Shown piece after piece: positions 23,315-32,224 of a DNA stretch of 64,000 nt. A model generated the notes under the pieces. That model made no database searches and was not told where the DNA came from. It worked only from the letters and a program-made list of their open reading frames with translations. Source of the stretch: Sphingobium fuliginis (GTDB lineage: Bacteria; Pseudomonadota; Alphaproteobacteria; Sphingomonadales; Sphingomonadaceae); NCBI RefSeq assembly GCF_004152845.1, contig NZ_SEON01000002.1, forward strand, positions 434,001-498,000, given 5' to 3'. The position numbers were made by a program, and so were the translations under genes. Positions within the stretch are counted from its first letter, which is position 1, and every line of letters starts with the position of its first letter.

Positions 23315-24298
23315 ATGGTGCAGGCAAGCTCGATACTCGATCGTGTGCTGGTGCTGGAGATGGTGCGCGTGACCGAAGCGGCCGCGATCGCCGCGTCGAA
23401 GCTGATCGGCCGCGGCGATGAGAAGGCCGCCGATGCCGCCGCGGTCGAAGCGATGCGCCTGGCCTTCAACGACCTCTATATGGACGGCACCGTCGTCATC
23501 GGTGAAGGCGAACGCGACGAAGCGCCGATGCTCTATATCGGGGAGAAGGTCGGCAACGCGATCGGCACCGGCCCGCGGATCGACATCGCGCTCGATCCGC
23601 TGGAAGGCACCACCATCACCGCCAAGGCCGGTCCCAACGCGCTGGCCGTGCTGGCGATTTCCGAAGAGGGCGGCCTGCTCAACGCGCCCGACGTCTATAT
23701 GGAGAAGCTGGCGGTCGGCCCGGGCCTGCCCGATGGCGTCATCGACCTCAACAGGTCGGTGAAGGAGAATGTCGAGGCGGTCGCCCGCGCCAAGGGCGTC
23801 GACGCGCATGAGATCATCGTCTGCGTGCTGGACCGGCCGCGCCATGAGAAGCTGATCGCGGAGCTGCGCGCCATCGGCTGCGGCATCATGCTGATCCCGG
23901 ATGGGGACGTGGCGGGCGTGATCGCCACCACCAATCCCGAAACCAATATCGACATGTACATGGGATCGGGCGGCGCGCCGGAGGGCGTTCTGGCCTGCGC
24001 GGCGCTGCGCTGCGTCGGCGGGCAGTTCAAGGGCAAGCTGCTGTTCCGCAACGATGACGAGCGTGCACGCGCCCGCAAATGGGGCATTGCCGACCTGGAC
24101 AAGGTCTATGACCTCAACGAACTGGCCAAGGGCGACTGCATCTTCGCGGCGACCGGCGTCACCGACGGATCGTTGCTGGCCGGCGTCAAGCGGCTGCCGG
24201 GCGGCAAGCTCACCACCGACAGCGTCGTGATGCGCGCCAGCACCGGCACGGTGCGCTGGGTGAAGGGCGAACATCGGCTGGACCGTAAACCGATCTGA
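23315..24298 (+). CDS. glpX: Class II fructose-1,6-bisphosphatase
   Basis: The 327-residue enzyme hydrolyses fructose 1,6-bisphosphate in gluconeogenesis. GlpX motifs are present: VVIGEGERDEAPMLYIGE (about 61-78), the metal-binding DIALDPLEGTTI (about 90-101), MYMGSGGAPEGVLAC and the C-terminal GVTDGSLLAGV. It starts 33 bases after an AT-rich stretch and ends before a strong terminator. Confidence 0.95.
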   Translation: MVQASSILDRVLVLEMVRVTEAAAIAASKLIGRGDEKAADAAAVEAMRLAFNDLYMDGTVVIGEGERDEAPMLYIGEKVGNAIGTGPRIDIALDPLEGTTITAKAGPNALAVLAISEEGGLLNAPDVYMEKLAVGPGLPDGVIDLNRSVKENVEAVARAKGVDAHEIIVCVLDRPRHEKLIAELRAIGCGIMLIPDGDVAGVIATTNPETNIDMYMGSGGAPEGVLACAALRCVGGQFKGKLLFRNDDERARARKWGIADLDKVYDLNELAKGDCIFAATGVTDGSLLAGVKRLPGGKLTTDSVVMRASTGTVRWVKGEHRLDRKPI

Positions 24299-24318
24299 GC
24301 CGGAATCAGCGGCCAGGC

Positions 24319-24347
24319 AAAAAGGGGGCTTGCCGGCCCCCTTTTTT
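24319..24347. terminator. Bidirectional Rho-independent terminator
   Basis: AAAAAGGGGGC (24319-24329), the loop TTGCCG and GCCCCCTTTTT (24336-24346) form a perfect stem flanked by A and T runs. It works in both directions and sits between the convergent glpX and MerC-domain genes. Confidence 0.9.
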
Positions 24348-24367
24348 CATGCGCGATGTTGGAGCGG

Positions 24368-24745
24368 CTATCGCCCGGCGCGGTGATTGAGATCGTGGCC
24401 AAGCGCCAGGATCGCGACGCCCAGCAGCGTATAGGCGCTTTCCTGCCAGCCATGATCCATGGTGAGCGCACCGGCCATGATTCCCAGGCCCAGCGATCCG
24501 ATCGCGGCCGGCATCATGAAGCCATGCGCCACGGCGCCATGGCCGAGCGCTACCGCGCCCAGCAGGATCGCCAGCACCAAGCCGGCCTCATGGAAGATCG
24601 GGCTTTCGAAAATCCCTCCGGCCGAGGCGAGCACGCCGAGCAGCACGGCCGTACCGAAGCAATGCGCCACGCACACGCCCGACAGAGCGATCGCGATGCG
24701 ATCGATCCGGCCGTTGAGCAGATGCTGGCGAAGGCTGATCGGCAT
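24368..24745 (-). CDS. MerC-domain membrane protein
   Basis: The 125-residue protein has four hydrophobic segments and the MerC-type first helix with the cysteine pair in ALSGVCVAHCFGTAVLL. A cytoplasmic-side histidine-rich end follows (GHDLNHRAG). Proteins of this type carry mercury in mer operons; stray chromosomal copies like this one have unproven metal roles. The start MPISLRQHLLNGR is preferred to a TTG ten codons upstream. No merA or merR gene is nearby. Confidence 0.8.
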   Translation of the reverse strand: MPISLRQHLLNGRIDRIAIALSGVCVAHCFGTAVLLGVLASAGGIFESPIFHEAGLVLAILLGAVALGHGAVAHGFMMPAAIGSLGLGIMAGALTMDHGWQESAYTLLGVAILALGHDLNHRAGR

Positions 24746-24937
24746 GGTGCGTGCTACATAAGCGAGGCCGAGCAAAGTTACAACATATCATCACGTGATT
24801 TTTGCGATATGTGCGGAAGATGTTTTTGGTAGAGCGTCGCCATCAGGCCGCGCCGCGCTCCTTCGGGAAAGGGCAGCGTTCAGACCGTCGGCCATCCCCT
24901 CTGCGTCACCCGCTTCCGAGCCGGCAAGCCGAAAATC

Positions 24938-27598
24938 TCAACCCACATCCGCCCCTGCCAGCCGTCCCGATGACTGGCCTCCCTCATCATCCAGGCCCGC
25001 CGCCGGCGGTGCATGCGTCCTGCGCCGCCGCGTCCTTGTCGCCGCGCTGCCTGGTCCGCCGCCGACCAGCTTTTGCAGGTCGATCATCGCGCGGGACAGG
25101 GATATGCCGTTTGGCCCCGCGATGAAGCGCGGTTCCCAGCGCGGGGCATATTTGTCCTTATAGGCGCGCAGCCCCTCGAAACCGTAGAAGCTCTCGCCAT
25201 GGCGGAAGAAGAAGGCGCCCGCCTTGGCCCAGAAGGGCGACAGACGGCGCGCCTCTATGCCCGACAGCGGCGCGAGTCCCAGGGTGAACCAGTCATAGCC
25301 CTGTTCGCGGCCCCATTGCATCAGGCGGATGAACAGGAAATCCATCGTGCCATAGGGCATCTCATCCGCGTGGCGCATCAGGTCGACCGACAGTTCGCGG
25401 CGATTGGCGGTGGCCCAGATATTGGCGAAGGCGACGATCCGTCCCTCCTGCCGGACGAGGGCGCAATCGCAGGCGGCGATATAGGCGGGGTCGAAGCGGC
25501 CGACGCTGAACGCCTTTTCGCCATGGCCCTTGGCGGCGAGCCATTGGTCGGAGATCGCCTTCAATTCCGCCATCAGCATGGGCACCCGGCCCGCCGGCAC
25601 GATCTCGAACGTCGCCCCTTCGCGCATGGCGCGGCGTTCGGCATAGCGCAGCGGCTTGGCGTCCGGCCCGTCGAGCGTGAAATGATGCAGGTCGACGCGG
25701 GCTTCCTCGCCATATTTGACGATGGCGAGGCCAAGATCGATCGCCAGCGGCAGGGCGTCGAGGCTCAGTTGGTAGAGCAGCAGGCGGCCCTGTTCTGCAT
25801 CCGCCCTTTCGCGCAACTGCCACAGCAGGTCGGGCCATTCCGATCGGTCGCCCACGGGGTCGCCCATGACGATCCAGCTATGTCCCTGCACCTGGTACAT
25901 GACGAAGGCGCGGCCGGTGCCGGAGGTCAGGAACAGCTTGTCGCCGGTAGTCGCGAGCAGCGCGTCGGTCCGTTGGGCCAGCGCCAGCGCGTCCGCGCTG
26001 GCCGTGATGGACGGGCGGTCGGCGAGGCGCGGCGCGGTTGCGGGGCGGAACATGCGCCAGAAGGCGGCGCCGACCGCCAGCACCGCGGTCGCAAGGCCTG
26101 CGCGCAGGAAGCGGGCGGCGTTGGCGTGCGGGCCGAAATGCCACCACAGGTCGTTCTGATAATCGACATGCTTATAGGCGAAGAAACCGATCCAGATCGA
26201 CAGGCCGACCGCCACGGCCAGCGTCGCGATCCAGGCGGGGGTCAGCGCTTCGGCGGTGAAGCTGGTGCGGCGGTAGAAGGCGCCCCGCGTCCATTGCAGC
26301 AGCGCGGCGATCAGCAGCAGCGCGCTCGCCTCCTCATAATCCAGCCCCTTGATCAGCGAGAAGATCGCCCCCGCCAGCAGCAGCGCTCGGGTCATCCAGA
26401 AGGCGGCGTCCAGCCTGCGGTAGAGGCCGGAAGCGAGCAGGATCAGCAGCGTGCCGATGACGCTGGCGGCGAAATGGGACGCTTCGATGAAGGTCAGCGG
26501 CAGCCAGCCGGTGACGATGCGCATGCGGTGCTGGATCGCAGGCAGCGCGCCGGAGATCAGCAGGATCACGCCGCCCACCGCCACCAGCAGCGACAGCATG
26601 ACCGGCGCCATGCCGGACGCGGCGGCCTGCGCGCCGTCCAGCACCCGGCTGACCGGGTGGCGCCAGCCATTGCCTTCATGCAGGGCGATGGCGATGACGC
26701 CCAGCAGCAGCGGGATCAGATAATAGATCAGGCGATAGGCGATCAGCGCGGCGAGCAGGCTGGGCCTGTCCACATCGGGCAGGGTGGCGACGATCACCGC
26801 CTCGAATATGCCCAAGCCGCCGGGCACATGGCTGACCAGAGTGACGATGACCGCCAGCCCATAGGCCAGGAACAAAGTGGGATAGAGCGCCGGGGCGATG
26901 CCGGGCACCAGGATGAACAGCGCGGCGCTGGCGGCGGCAAGGTCGATGCAGGCGACGCCGATCTGGGCGAGCGCCTGCCCCTGGGTCGGCAGGGCCAGCC
27001 GCCAGCCGAACAGGCGCGGGGCGCGGGCGGGGCGGGCGAGGAGGAACAGGACCGCCGCCGCCGTCAGCAGGATCGCGCCCCCCGCCAGCCTTTGCCACGG
27101 CATGCCGATCGTCCATCCCATGATGCCGATGGTGGCCGGATGGACCAGCATCAGCGCACCCGCCAGCACGAACACCCCGCCCCAGAAGGAGAGGCCCGCC
27201 GAGGCGATGATGCGGGCGATGTCGCCGCCCTCCAGCCCGGCGGCGGTGTAGATGCGGTAGCGCGCCGACCCGCCGGTCAGCAGCGAGAGGCCGAGATTGT
27301 GGCTGAGCGTGTAGCTGCAGAAGGACGCCAGCGCCGCCGTCAGCCACGGCAGGGGCCGCCCGACGATCCGCAGCGCGACATAGTCGTAGAAGGTGAGCGC
27401 GATGTAGCTCGCCGCCGTCAGCGCCAGCGCCGCCGCCAGCCGCCAGCCGGCGATCAGGTGCACGGCATGGCGGATGTCCTTCAGCCGCACTTCCGCCAAC
27501 AGGCCGTGCAGCGCCACCAGCCCCAGCGCCGCCACCGCCAGCATGACGGCGACCGTCAGCGGCGCTTTCCAGGCCTTGATCCGTTCGACCAGGATCAT
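24938..27598 (-). CDS. mprF: Bifunctional lysylphosphatidylglycerol synthase and flippase
   Basis: The 886-residue protein starts in the stop codon of the AcvB-like gene (ATGA). Residues 1-500 hold about 14 membrane helices of the flippase part (SHVPGGLGIFEAVIV is conserved). Residues 540-860 form the cytosolic aminoacyl-tRNA-dependent transferase domain (FVMYQVQGHSWIVMGDPVGD, DLMRHADEMPYGTMDFLFI). It transfers an amino acid, usually lysine, from tRNA to phosphatidylglycerol and flips the lipid. This lowers surface charge and protects against cationic peptides and acid. It is the last gene of a four-gene operon. Confidence 0.94.
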   Translation of the reverse strand: MILVERIKAWKAPLTVAVMLAVAALGLVALHGLLAEVRLKDIRHAVHLIAGWRLAAALALTAASYIALTFYDYVALRIVGRPLPWLTAALASFCSYTLSHNLGLSLLTGGSARYRIYTAAGLEGGDIARIIASAGLSFWGGVFVLAGALMLVHPATIGIMGWTIGMPWQRLAGGAILLTAAAVLFLLARPARAPRLFGWRLALPTQGQALAQIGVACIDLAAASAALFILVPGIAPALYPTLFLAYGLAVIVTLVSHVPGGLGIFEAVIVATLPDVDRPSLLAALIAYRLIYYLIPLLLGVIAIALHEGNGWRHPVSRVLDGAQAAASGMAPVMLSLLVAVGGVILLISGALPAIQHRMRIVTGWLPLTFIEASHFAASVIGTLLILLASGLYRRLDAAFWMTRALLLAGAIFSLIKGLDYEEASALLLIAALLQWTRGAFYRRTSFTAEALTPAWIATLAVAVGLSIWIGFFAYKHVDYQNDLWWHFGPHANAARFLRAGLATAVLAVGAAFWRMFRPATAPRLADRPSITASADALALAQRTDALLATTGDKLFLTSGTGRAFVMYQVQGHSWIVMGDPVGDRSEWPDLLWQLRERADAEQGRLLLYQLSLDALPLAIDLGLAIVKYGEEARVDLHHFTLDGPDAKPLRYAERRAMREGATFEIVPAGRVPMLMAELKAISDQWLAAKGHGEKAFSVGRFDPAYIAACDCALVRQEGRIVAFANIWATANRRELSVDLMRHADEMPYGTMDFLFIRLMQWGREQGYDWFTLGLAPLSGIEARRLSPFWAKAGAFFFRHGESFYGFEGLRAYKDKYAPRWEPRFIAGPNGISLSRAMIDLQKLVGGGPGSAATRTRRRRTHAPPAAGLDDEGGQSSGRLAGADVG

Positions 27599-29010
27599 AT
27601 CGTCAGCCCCTTGAGCATATGAGTCACCAGCAGCGGGGCGTTGCGATCGAAATGATGGCCGCCGGGCACCACCACCATCTGCGCCAACCCTTGAGGAATG
27701 GAGGGGCAGGCGCTGTCATTTTCCAGCGTTCCGCGCACGCAGAGCATCGGCAGGCCGCGCAGCCGCTTTATGGCGGGAATGGTCGGATATTGACGGGTCG
27801 AATCCATGTCCAGCCAACTGCTCATGTGGAACTGGAAATCGGCGCCAGGGCTGAGGCCCAGCAGCGACAGGCGCTGCACCTGGGCGCGCTGGGGCGCGGG
27901 CAGGCCGCTGACGATATAGGGCAGCACATCCGCGCCGAAGCTGTAGCCGACCAGCAGCACGCGGGGGCGGCGCCAATGGCGCGAATAGCCGCGGATGATG
28001 GCGCTCAGGTCGCGGGCCGCGCCCTGGGGCGTGCGCTGGCTCCAGAAATAGGACAGGCTGTCCATGCCGACGACCGGGATGCCCGCATGGGCGAGCTGGC
28101 CCGCGACATCCTTGTCCAGCCCGACCCAGCCGCCGTCCCCCGAATAGAGGACCGCCATCATGCCGGTGCGCGGCGCGGCGGCGTCGGTGACGATGTTGAG
28201 CGGCAACCCGCTGGGCAAAGCGGCGTCGGCGGGCGGCGCGGCCAGGAAAGGCCTTAGCTGGGAGAGCAGCGCGACTTCCCCCTGCCCCTTGGCGGCGGTC
28301 ACCAGCCTGCCGCTGCCGGTGCGGGCGACGAAGCGTTGCAGGGCCGGGCGGGGGCGGACGTCGGACAGCACGATCCACGGCGAAGGGAGCTTGCGGCTGG
28401 GAGCGAAGGCCAAGCCATGATGCACGGGTGCGGCCTTCAGGCTGCCTGACCGGCACCAGGGCCGCCCGCCGTCGAGAAATGGCGTGAAATCCTGCGAGAG
28501 CACTGCCTTGTAGGCCCCATTGGGTCCGGCGGCGAGCGTCGCATAGGCCAACGCCGCCCCCTCGCCCCGGCCGATCAGGACCGGCTTGTCATACATGGGC
28601 AGCGCGAGCCGGTGCTGCAGGTCGCGGGCCAGCGCGATGATGCCGTAATTGGGGTTGATGCAACGGCGCGAGGCCTGCAACGCCCGCAGGAAGGCGGGCG
28701 TGGAGATGCCCGCCACGAGCGCGCCCCGCGCCGCCAACAGGCGCGCGGTGTCGGCGCTGTCATCATCCCAGCCATGGCGGTCGGACAGCGCCAGCACGAC
28801 ACCGCTCGGCACGCCTGCGGGCCGATAGACGGCAATCCGGCCCAGCGACGGGAGGCTATATTGGCTTTCCGCGACCGGACCGGTCGCGCCGGGCACAGGA
28901 TCGGCCGCCGCCCGGGCCGGATTGCTGGCGTTGGAGGTCGACAGCAGCAGCGCTGCCGCCGCGAGCAGGCCGGGTATCAGCCAGAGACGGGCGCGGCGGA
29001 ACCGGATCAT
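27595..29010 (-). CDS. acvB: AcvB-type periplasmic hydrolase
   Basis: The 471-residue protein has an N-terminal signal or anchor (about 8-24) and two alpha/beta-hydrolase-like halves. The C-terminal half carries GYSFG (355-359, Ser357) and the segment VVPGGHHFD with the probable catalytic His. AcvB of Agrobacterium hydrolyses lysyl-phosphatidylglycerol in the periplasm and its gene is linked to lpiA/mprF. The same arrangement here, with ATGA overlaps on both sides, supports the same role. It should counterbalance MprF. Confidence 0.85.
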   Translation of the reverse strand: MIRFRRARLWLIPGLLAAAALLLSTSNASNPARAAADPVPGATGPVAESQYSLPSLGRIAVYRPAGVPSGVVLALSDRHGWDDDSADTARLLAARGALVAGISTPAFLRALQASRRCINPNYGIIALARDLQHRLALPMYDKPVLIGRGEGAALAYATLAAGPNGAYKAVLSQDFTPFLDGGRPWCRSGSLKAAPVHHGLAFAPSRKLPSPWIVLSDVRPRPALQRFVARTGSGRLVTAAKGQGEVALLSQLRPFLAAPPADAALPSGLPLNIVTDAAAPRTGMMAVLYSGDGGWVGLDKDVAGQLAHAGIPVVGMDSLSYFWSQRTPQGAARDLSAIIRGYSRHWRRPRVLLVGYSFGADVLPYIVSGLPAPQRAQVQRLSLLGLSPGADFQFHMSSWLDMDSTRQYPTIPAIKRLRGLPMLCVRGTLENDSACPSIPQGLAQMVVVPGGHHFDRNAPLLVTHMLKGLTI

Positions 29011-29447
29011 GACTGCCCCGGCAACCGGTCTATCCGGGTCCAGAGCTGCGACTTGCAGATAAGGCCGCCCAATATGCAGCCTTTGACCTTCAACTGGCCC
29101 GGTGAAAGCTGGCTGATCTGCGAACTGAAGCGGCGGCCCAGATCAGGGACGAAGACGGTGCCGCGCCACTGTCCTTTCCCCTCTGCGCGGTAATCCTCCA
29201 GCAATTCGGTGCCGACCAGCCGGGCCGTGCCGCCGTCGCGGGCGTCGGCCTGCGCCTCGCGGTCGGCCCAGACGATCCAGCCGCACAGCCGGTCGCCGCA
29301 CGCTCCGGTGCGCACGGCGACATTATTGTGCGGGCTGAGCCACAATCCTTCGGGCTGCGCGACGGGCACCTTGGCCGCGAGGACGGCGGGGGCTGCAACC
29401 AGAAGCGCCAGCGCCGCCCAAAGCCTCCCTATCGCCATAAGACCCAT
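29007..29447 (-). CDS. Secreted DUF2147-family protein
   Basis: The 146-residue protein has a signal peptide (about 1-25, ends LAAKV) and the DUF2147 pattern: EGLWLSPHNNVAVRTGACGDRLCGWIVW near the start and LKVKGCILGGLICKSQLWTR at the end, with paired cysteines. The fold is probably a small periplasmic beta-barrel. Its biochemical role is unknown. It overlaps the AcvB-like gene (ATGA) and lies 34 bases after the VirJ-like gene, so it sits inside the lipid operon. Confidence 0.85.
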   Translation of the reverse strand: MGLMAIGRLWAALALLVAAPAVLAAKVPVAQPEGLWLSPHNNVAVRTGACGDRLCGWIVWADREAQADARDGGTARLVGTELLEDYRAEGKGQWRGTVFVPDLGRRFSSQISQLSPGQLKVKGCILGGLICKSQLWTRIDRLPGQS

Positions 29448-29481
29448 CCTTTCGAGGAACGATCACGGCTTCTAGGCCCGT

Positions 29482-30276
29482 TCAGATTGCGGGAGGCTCT
29501 GCGCTGTCTGAATTTTTGGCAATGTTCGGGGCCAAGTCCGGCAAGGCGCGCAGCAGGGTCTTCGCCACCCGTTCCGAATCATCCTCCAGGAAATGGCCGC
29601 CGGGCAGGCCAACGACGCGGACATTGGGCTGGCGCCAGCCGGGGCAGAGGCTGCCGCTTTCCTTGACGCCATGGATGCATAGTACCGGCGCCCAGTCGAG
29701 CGCACGGGCTGCGGGCGCGGCCGGGCCGTCGTCCCCGAAGTCGAACACGCCGCCGGGCGTGGCGCGGAACAGCATGGTGTCGGCGGGCACGATCAGCGCG
29801 ACCATGGCGACACGCGCGCGCAGCGAAGGCGGCAGGCGTTCCAGCCCGGCAAGCAGCATGTTCGCGCCGAAGGATTGCCCGGCCAGCACCAGCCTGCGCG
29901 CGCCGGGCAGGGCAAGGGCGCGCCGGGCCGCCGTCTCCACCAGCCTGCCGCTTTCCTCCGGCGACTGGCGGCGGGCGAAGGCGGCCAGCGAATTGACGCC
30001 CAGCACCGGGACGCCGCCTTGCGCCACATGACGGGCGATCACCGGTCCCATGCCTGCGTTGAACCCCATGTCGCCGGAAAAGAAGACCGCGACGGTCCCG
30101 TCTTCCCTGGGTGCGGCAGCGGGGACCGGGGTGAAGATTCGCCCGTTGGGATAGCCGAGATAATGGCAATAGCCGGCGGCGCCTGCGCTGATCGCCGCGA
30201 GGAAGGCTAGTATCAGGGTTGTGCGAAGTCGGCGTGAAGCCCGCCTCCTTCCGTCATGCTGAACTTGTTTCAGCAT
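29482..30276 (-). CDS. VirJ-like hydrolase, paralogue of the AcvB C-terminal half
   Basis: The 264-residue protein has a membrane anchor (about 20-38) and one alpha/beta-hydrolase domain with GQSFG (133-137). Stretches such as VAVFFSGDMGF and VPVLGVNSLAAFARRQSPEESGR mirror the AcvB segments VLYSGDGGW and IPVVGMDSLSYFWSQRTPQGAAR. It resembles stand-alone VirJ. The only good start codon lies in an intergenic palindromic repeat, so the first eight residues (MLKQVQHD) are repeat-encoded. It heads the operon that ends with mprF. Confidence 0.8.
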   Translation of the reverse strand: MLKQVQHDGRRRASRRLRTTLILAFLAAISAGAAGYCHYLGYPNGRIFTPVPAAAPREDGTVAVFFSGDMGFNAGMGPVIARHVAQGGVPVLGVNSLAAFARRQSPEESGRLVETAARRALALPGARRLVLAGQSFGANMLLAGLERLPPSLRARVAMVALIVPADTMLFRATPGGVFDFGDDGPAAPAARALDWAPVLCIHGVKESGSLCPGWRQPNVRVVGLPGGHFLEDDSERVAKTLLRALPDLAPNIAKNSDSAEPPAI

Positions 30277-30342
30277 CCATCGCGCCTTCCGAGACCGCGG
30301 TTCGTGGGGACAAATGGATGCTGAAACAAGTTCAGCATGACG
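30252..30342. repeat. Long perfect palindromic repeat (sphingomonad type)
   Basis: Two perfect 29-base inverted arms (30252-30280 and 30314-30342) flank a 33-base spacer. The arm core is CTGAACTTGTTTCAG. The left arm overlaps the start codon of the VirJ-like gene on the minus strand. It lies between two divergent operons and could fold in either transcript. Translated copies give the peptide MLKQVQHD seen at many annotated N-termini in these bacteria (from memory). Confidence 0.9.
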
Positions 30343-30450
30343 AGTGGTCGCGGCGATGGTTGGGGAGCGGGAGTCACCTCTTCAATCTAGCGCCGGCCCG
30401 CCTGCTGTAAACGGAGGGAATAGACCACCCTCCCCCCGCGTATACCGGGC

Positions 30451-31692
30451 ATGAACCATGCCGCCGACCTTCGTGCCGACCCCATGCGCCTTTCCCAATC
30501 CCGCCTTGCGCTGGCGGCGGCGCTGGGCCGTCCGCTGCGGGTCGCGCTGTTTTCCGGCAATTATGATTGCGTGCGCGACGGCGCCAACCAGGCGCTCAAC
30601 CGGCTGGTCGCCTATCTGCTGCATCGCGTGCGGGCGGAGGTGCGGATCTATTCCCCCACCGCGCCGCGCAAGGCGTTCGCGTCGGTGGGCGAGGTGCGCT
30701 CCGTCCGATCGATCAGCATTCCCGGCCGCCCGGAATATCGCATCGCCCTGGGCTTCACCCGCGCCGCCCGTCAGGATTTCGAGGATTTCGCGCCCGACAT
30801 CGTCCATCTCTCCGCCCCGGACCTGCTGGGGCGCCAGGCGCAGAACCATGCCCGCGCGCTGGGCATTCCGGTAGTCGCCAGCCTGCACACCCGCTTCGAA
30901 ACCTATCTCGACTATTACCGCCTGTCCCTCCTGCGCGAGTCGGTGGAGCGCTATCTCGACCGCTTCTATGGCGATTGCGACCGCATCCTCTGCCCTACCC
31001 TGCCCATAGCGCGGGATATGGCGGCACGGGTTGGCGGAGAGCGGATCGCCATTTGGGGGCGCGGCATCGACCCCGCCTGCTTCCGTCCGGCGCTGCGCGA
31101 TCCGGCTTTCCGGTCCGGGCTTGGCTATGATGCGACGGACATGGTGCCGCTGTTCTTCGGCCGGCTGGTGCTGGAAAAGGGGCTGCGCGTCTTTGCCGAG
31201 ACCATCGGCGCCGTCCGCGCCCAGGGCTTGGCCGTCCGCCCGCTGATCGTGGGCGAAGGACCGGCGCGGAACTGGCTGGCCGAGCGGCTGCCCAACGCCA
31301 CCTTCATGGGCCATTTGTCGGGAGAAATGCTGGGCCGCGCCGTCGCCAGCGCCGACATCCTCATCAACCCCTCCGTCACGGAGGCGTTCGGCAACGTCAA
31401 TCTGGAGGCGATGGCATCGGGCCTCGCCATCGTCTCCGCCAATGTGCCCAGCGCGTCGGCCCTGATCGCTGACGGGCGCACCGGCCTGCTGGTGCCGCCC
31501 AAGGATGTCGGGGCCTATGCGGCGGCGGTGGCGGGGTTGATCCGCCAGCCCGCCCGCCGCGCCGCGCTGGGCGCTGCGGCGGCGGAGGCGGCGGCGCGCT
31601 TCGCCTGGGACGATGTGCTGGAGGATGTGGCGCGCAGCTATGCCGGGGCGCTGCACATCCCGCTTGCCACGCCCGCCGCGCAGGCGGCATGA
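30451..31692 (+). CDS. Glycosyltransferase family 4
   Basis: The 413-residue GT-B enzyme shows the N-terminal ALFSGNYDCVRDGANQALNRL and the acceptor-side VASLHTRFETYLDYY. The donor-side EX7E motif is in SVTEAFGNVNLEAMASG. The family includes glycolipid and lipopolysaccharide mannosyl- or glucosyltransferases acting on diacylglycerol or polyprenol acceptors. A second in-frame ATG at 30484 is possible. The ECF sigma factor gene begins one base after its stop, so the three genes to 32951 form one operon. Confidence 0.87.
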   Translation: MNHAADLRADPMRLSQSRLALAAALGRPLRVALFSGNYDCVRDGANQALNRLVAYLLHRVRAEVRIYSPTAPRKAFASVGEVRSVRSISIPGRPEYRIALGFTRAARQDFEDFAPDIVHLSAPDLLGRQAQNHARALGIPVVASLHTRFETYLDYYRLSLLRESVERYLDRFYGDCDRILCPTLPIARDMAARVGGERIAIWGRGIDPACFRPALRDPAFRSGLGYDATDMVPLFFGRLVLEKGLRVFAETIGAVRAQGLAVRPLIVGEGPARNWLAERLPNATFMGHLSGEMLGRAVASADILINPSVTEAFGNVNLEAMASGLAIVSANVPSASALIADGRTGLLVPPKDVGAYAAAVAGLIRQPARRAALGAAAAEAAARFAWDDVLEDVARSYAGALHIPLATPAAQAA

Positions 31693-31693
31693 C

Positions 31694-32224
31694 ATGGCGA
31701 TGATGGACGAGGGTTCCGGCATCAGGGACGATCTGGTCGCGATGCGGCGCTATGCCCGGTCGCTGACCCGCGACGAGCAGGACGCCGACGATGTCGTGCA
31801 GGACGCGATCGTCCGCGCCATAGAGCGGCAGGAGACGTTCCAGCCCGACCGCGACCGCCGCCGCTGGCTGCTGGCGATCGTCCACAATGTCTTCTTCTCC
31901 GCCAAGCGGCGCGAGGCGTCGGAGGCGCGGCGCAACAGCCGCTTTGCCGAAACGCTGGTCGACCGGCTGGAGCCGGGGCAGGAGGAACATGCCCGGCTGG
32001 TCCAGATCGCGCGGCAATTCGCGGCCTTGCCGGAGCATCACCGCGCCGTGCTGCACCTGACGGCGATAGAGGGCTTCAGCTACCAGCAGGCGGCGGAGAC
32101 ATTGGGGGTGCCGGTGGGGACGGTCATGTCGCGGCTGGCGCGGGCGCGGGCTGCATTGAGGGAGCGGGAACAGGGGCAGCAGGGGGCAACGGGCCTCCGG
32201 CTGATAGGAGGAAGCGATGACTGA
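31694..32224 (+). CDS. ECF-type RNA polymerase sigma factor
   Basis: The 176-residue protein has region 2 (DDLVAMRRYARSLTRDEQDADDVVQDAIVRAI), including the DDVVQ core-binding motif, and region 4 (LPEHHRAVLHLTAIEGFSYQQAAETLGVPVGTVMSRLARAR). There is no region 1 or 3, as expected for ECF factors. It should direct transcription of an envelope-stress type regulon. Its stop overlaps the start of the anti-sigma gene by eight bases. Target promoters are not identifiable here. Confidence 0.93.
   Translation: MAMMDEGSGIRDDLVAMRRYARSLTRDEQDADDVVQDAIVRAIERQETFQPDRDRRRWLLAIVHNVFFSAKRREASEARRNSRFAETLVDRLEPGQEEHARLVQIARQFAALPEHHRAVLHLTAIEGFSYQQAAETLGVPVGTVMSRLARARAALREREQGQQGATGLRLIGGSDD

Noticed and set aside
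24368-24745. Mercury-resistance operon
   Set aside because: Only a MerC-domain protein is present; no merA, merR, merT or merP gene is nearby.
24776-24800. Zur-like operator (GTTACAACATATCA) upstream of the MerC-domain gene
   Set aside because: Only a partial palindrome is visible and no zur gene is in the window, so the match is too weak to list.
30219-30410. 63-codon plus-strand frame containing MLKQVQHDE
   Set aside because: It is a translation of the palindromic repeat, not a gene.
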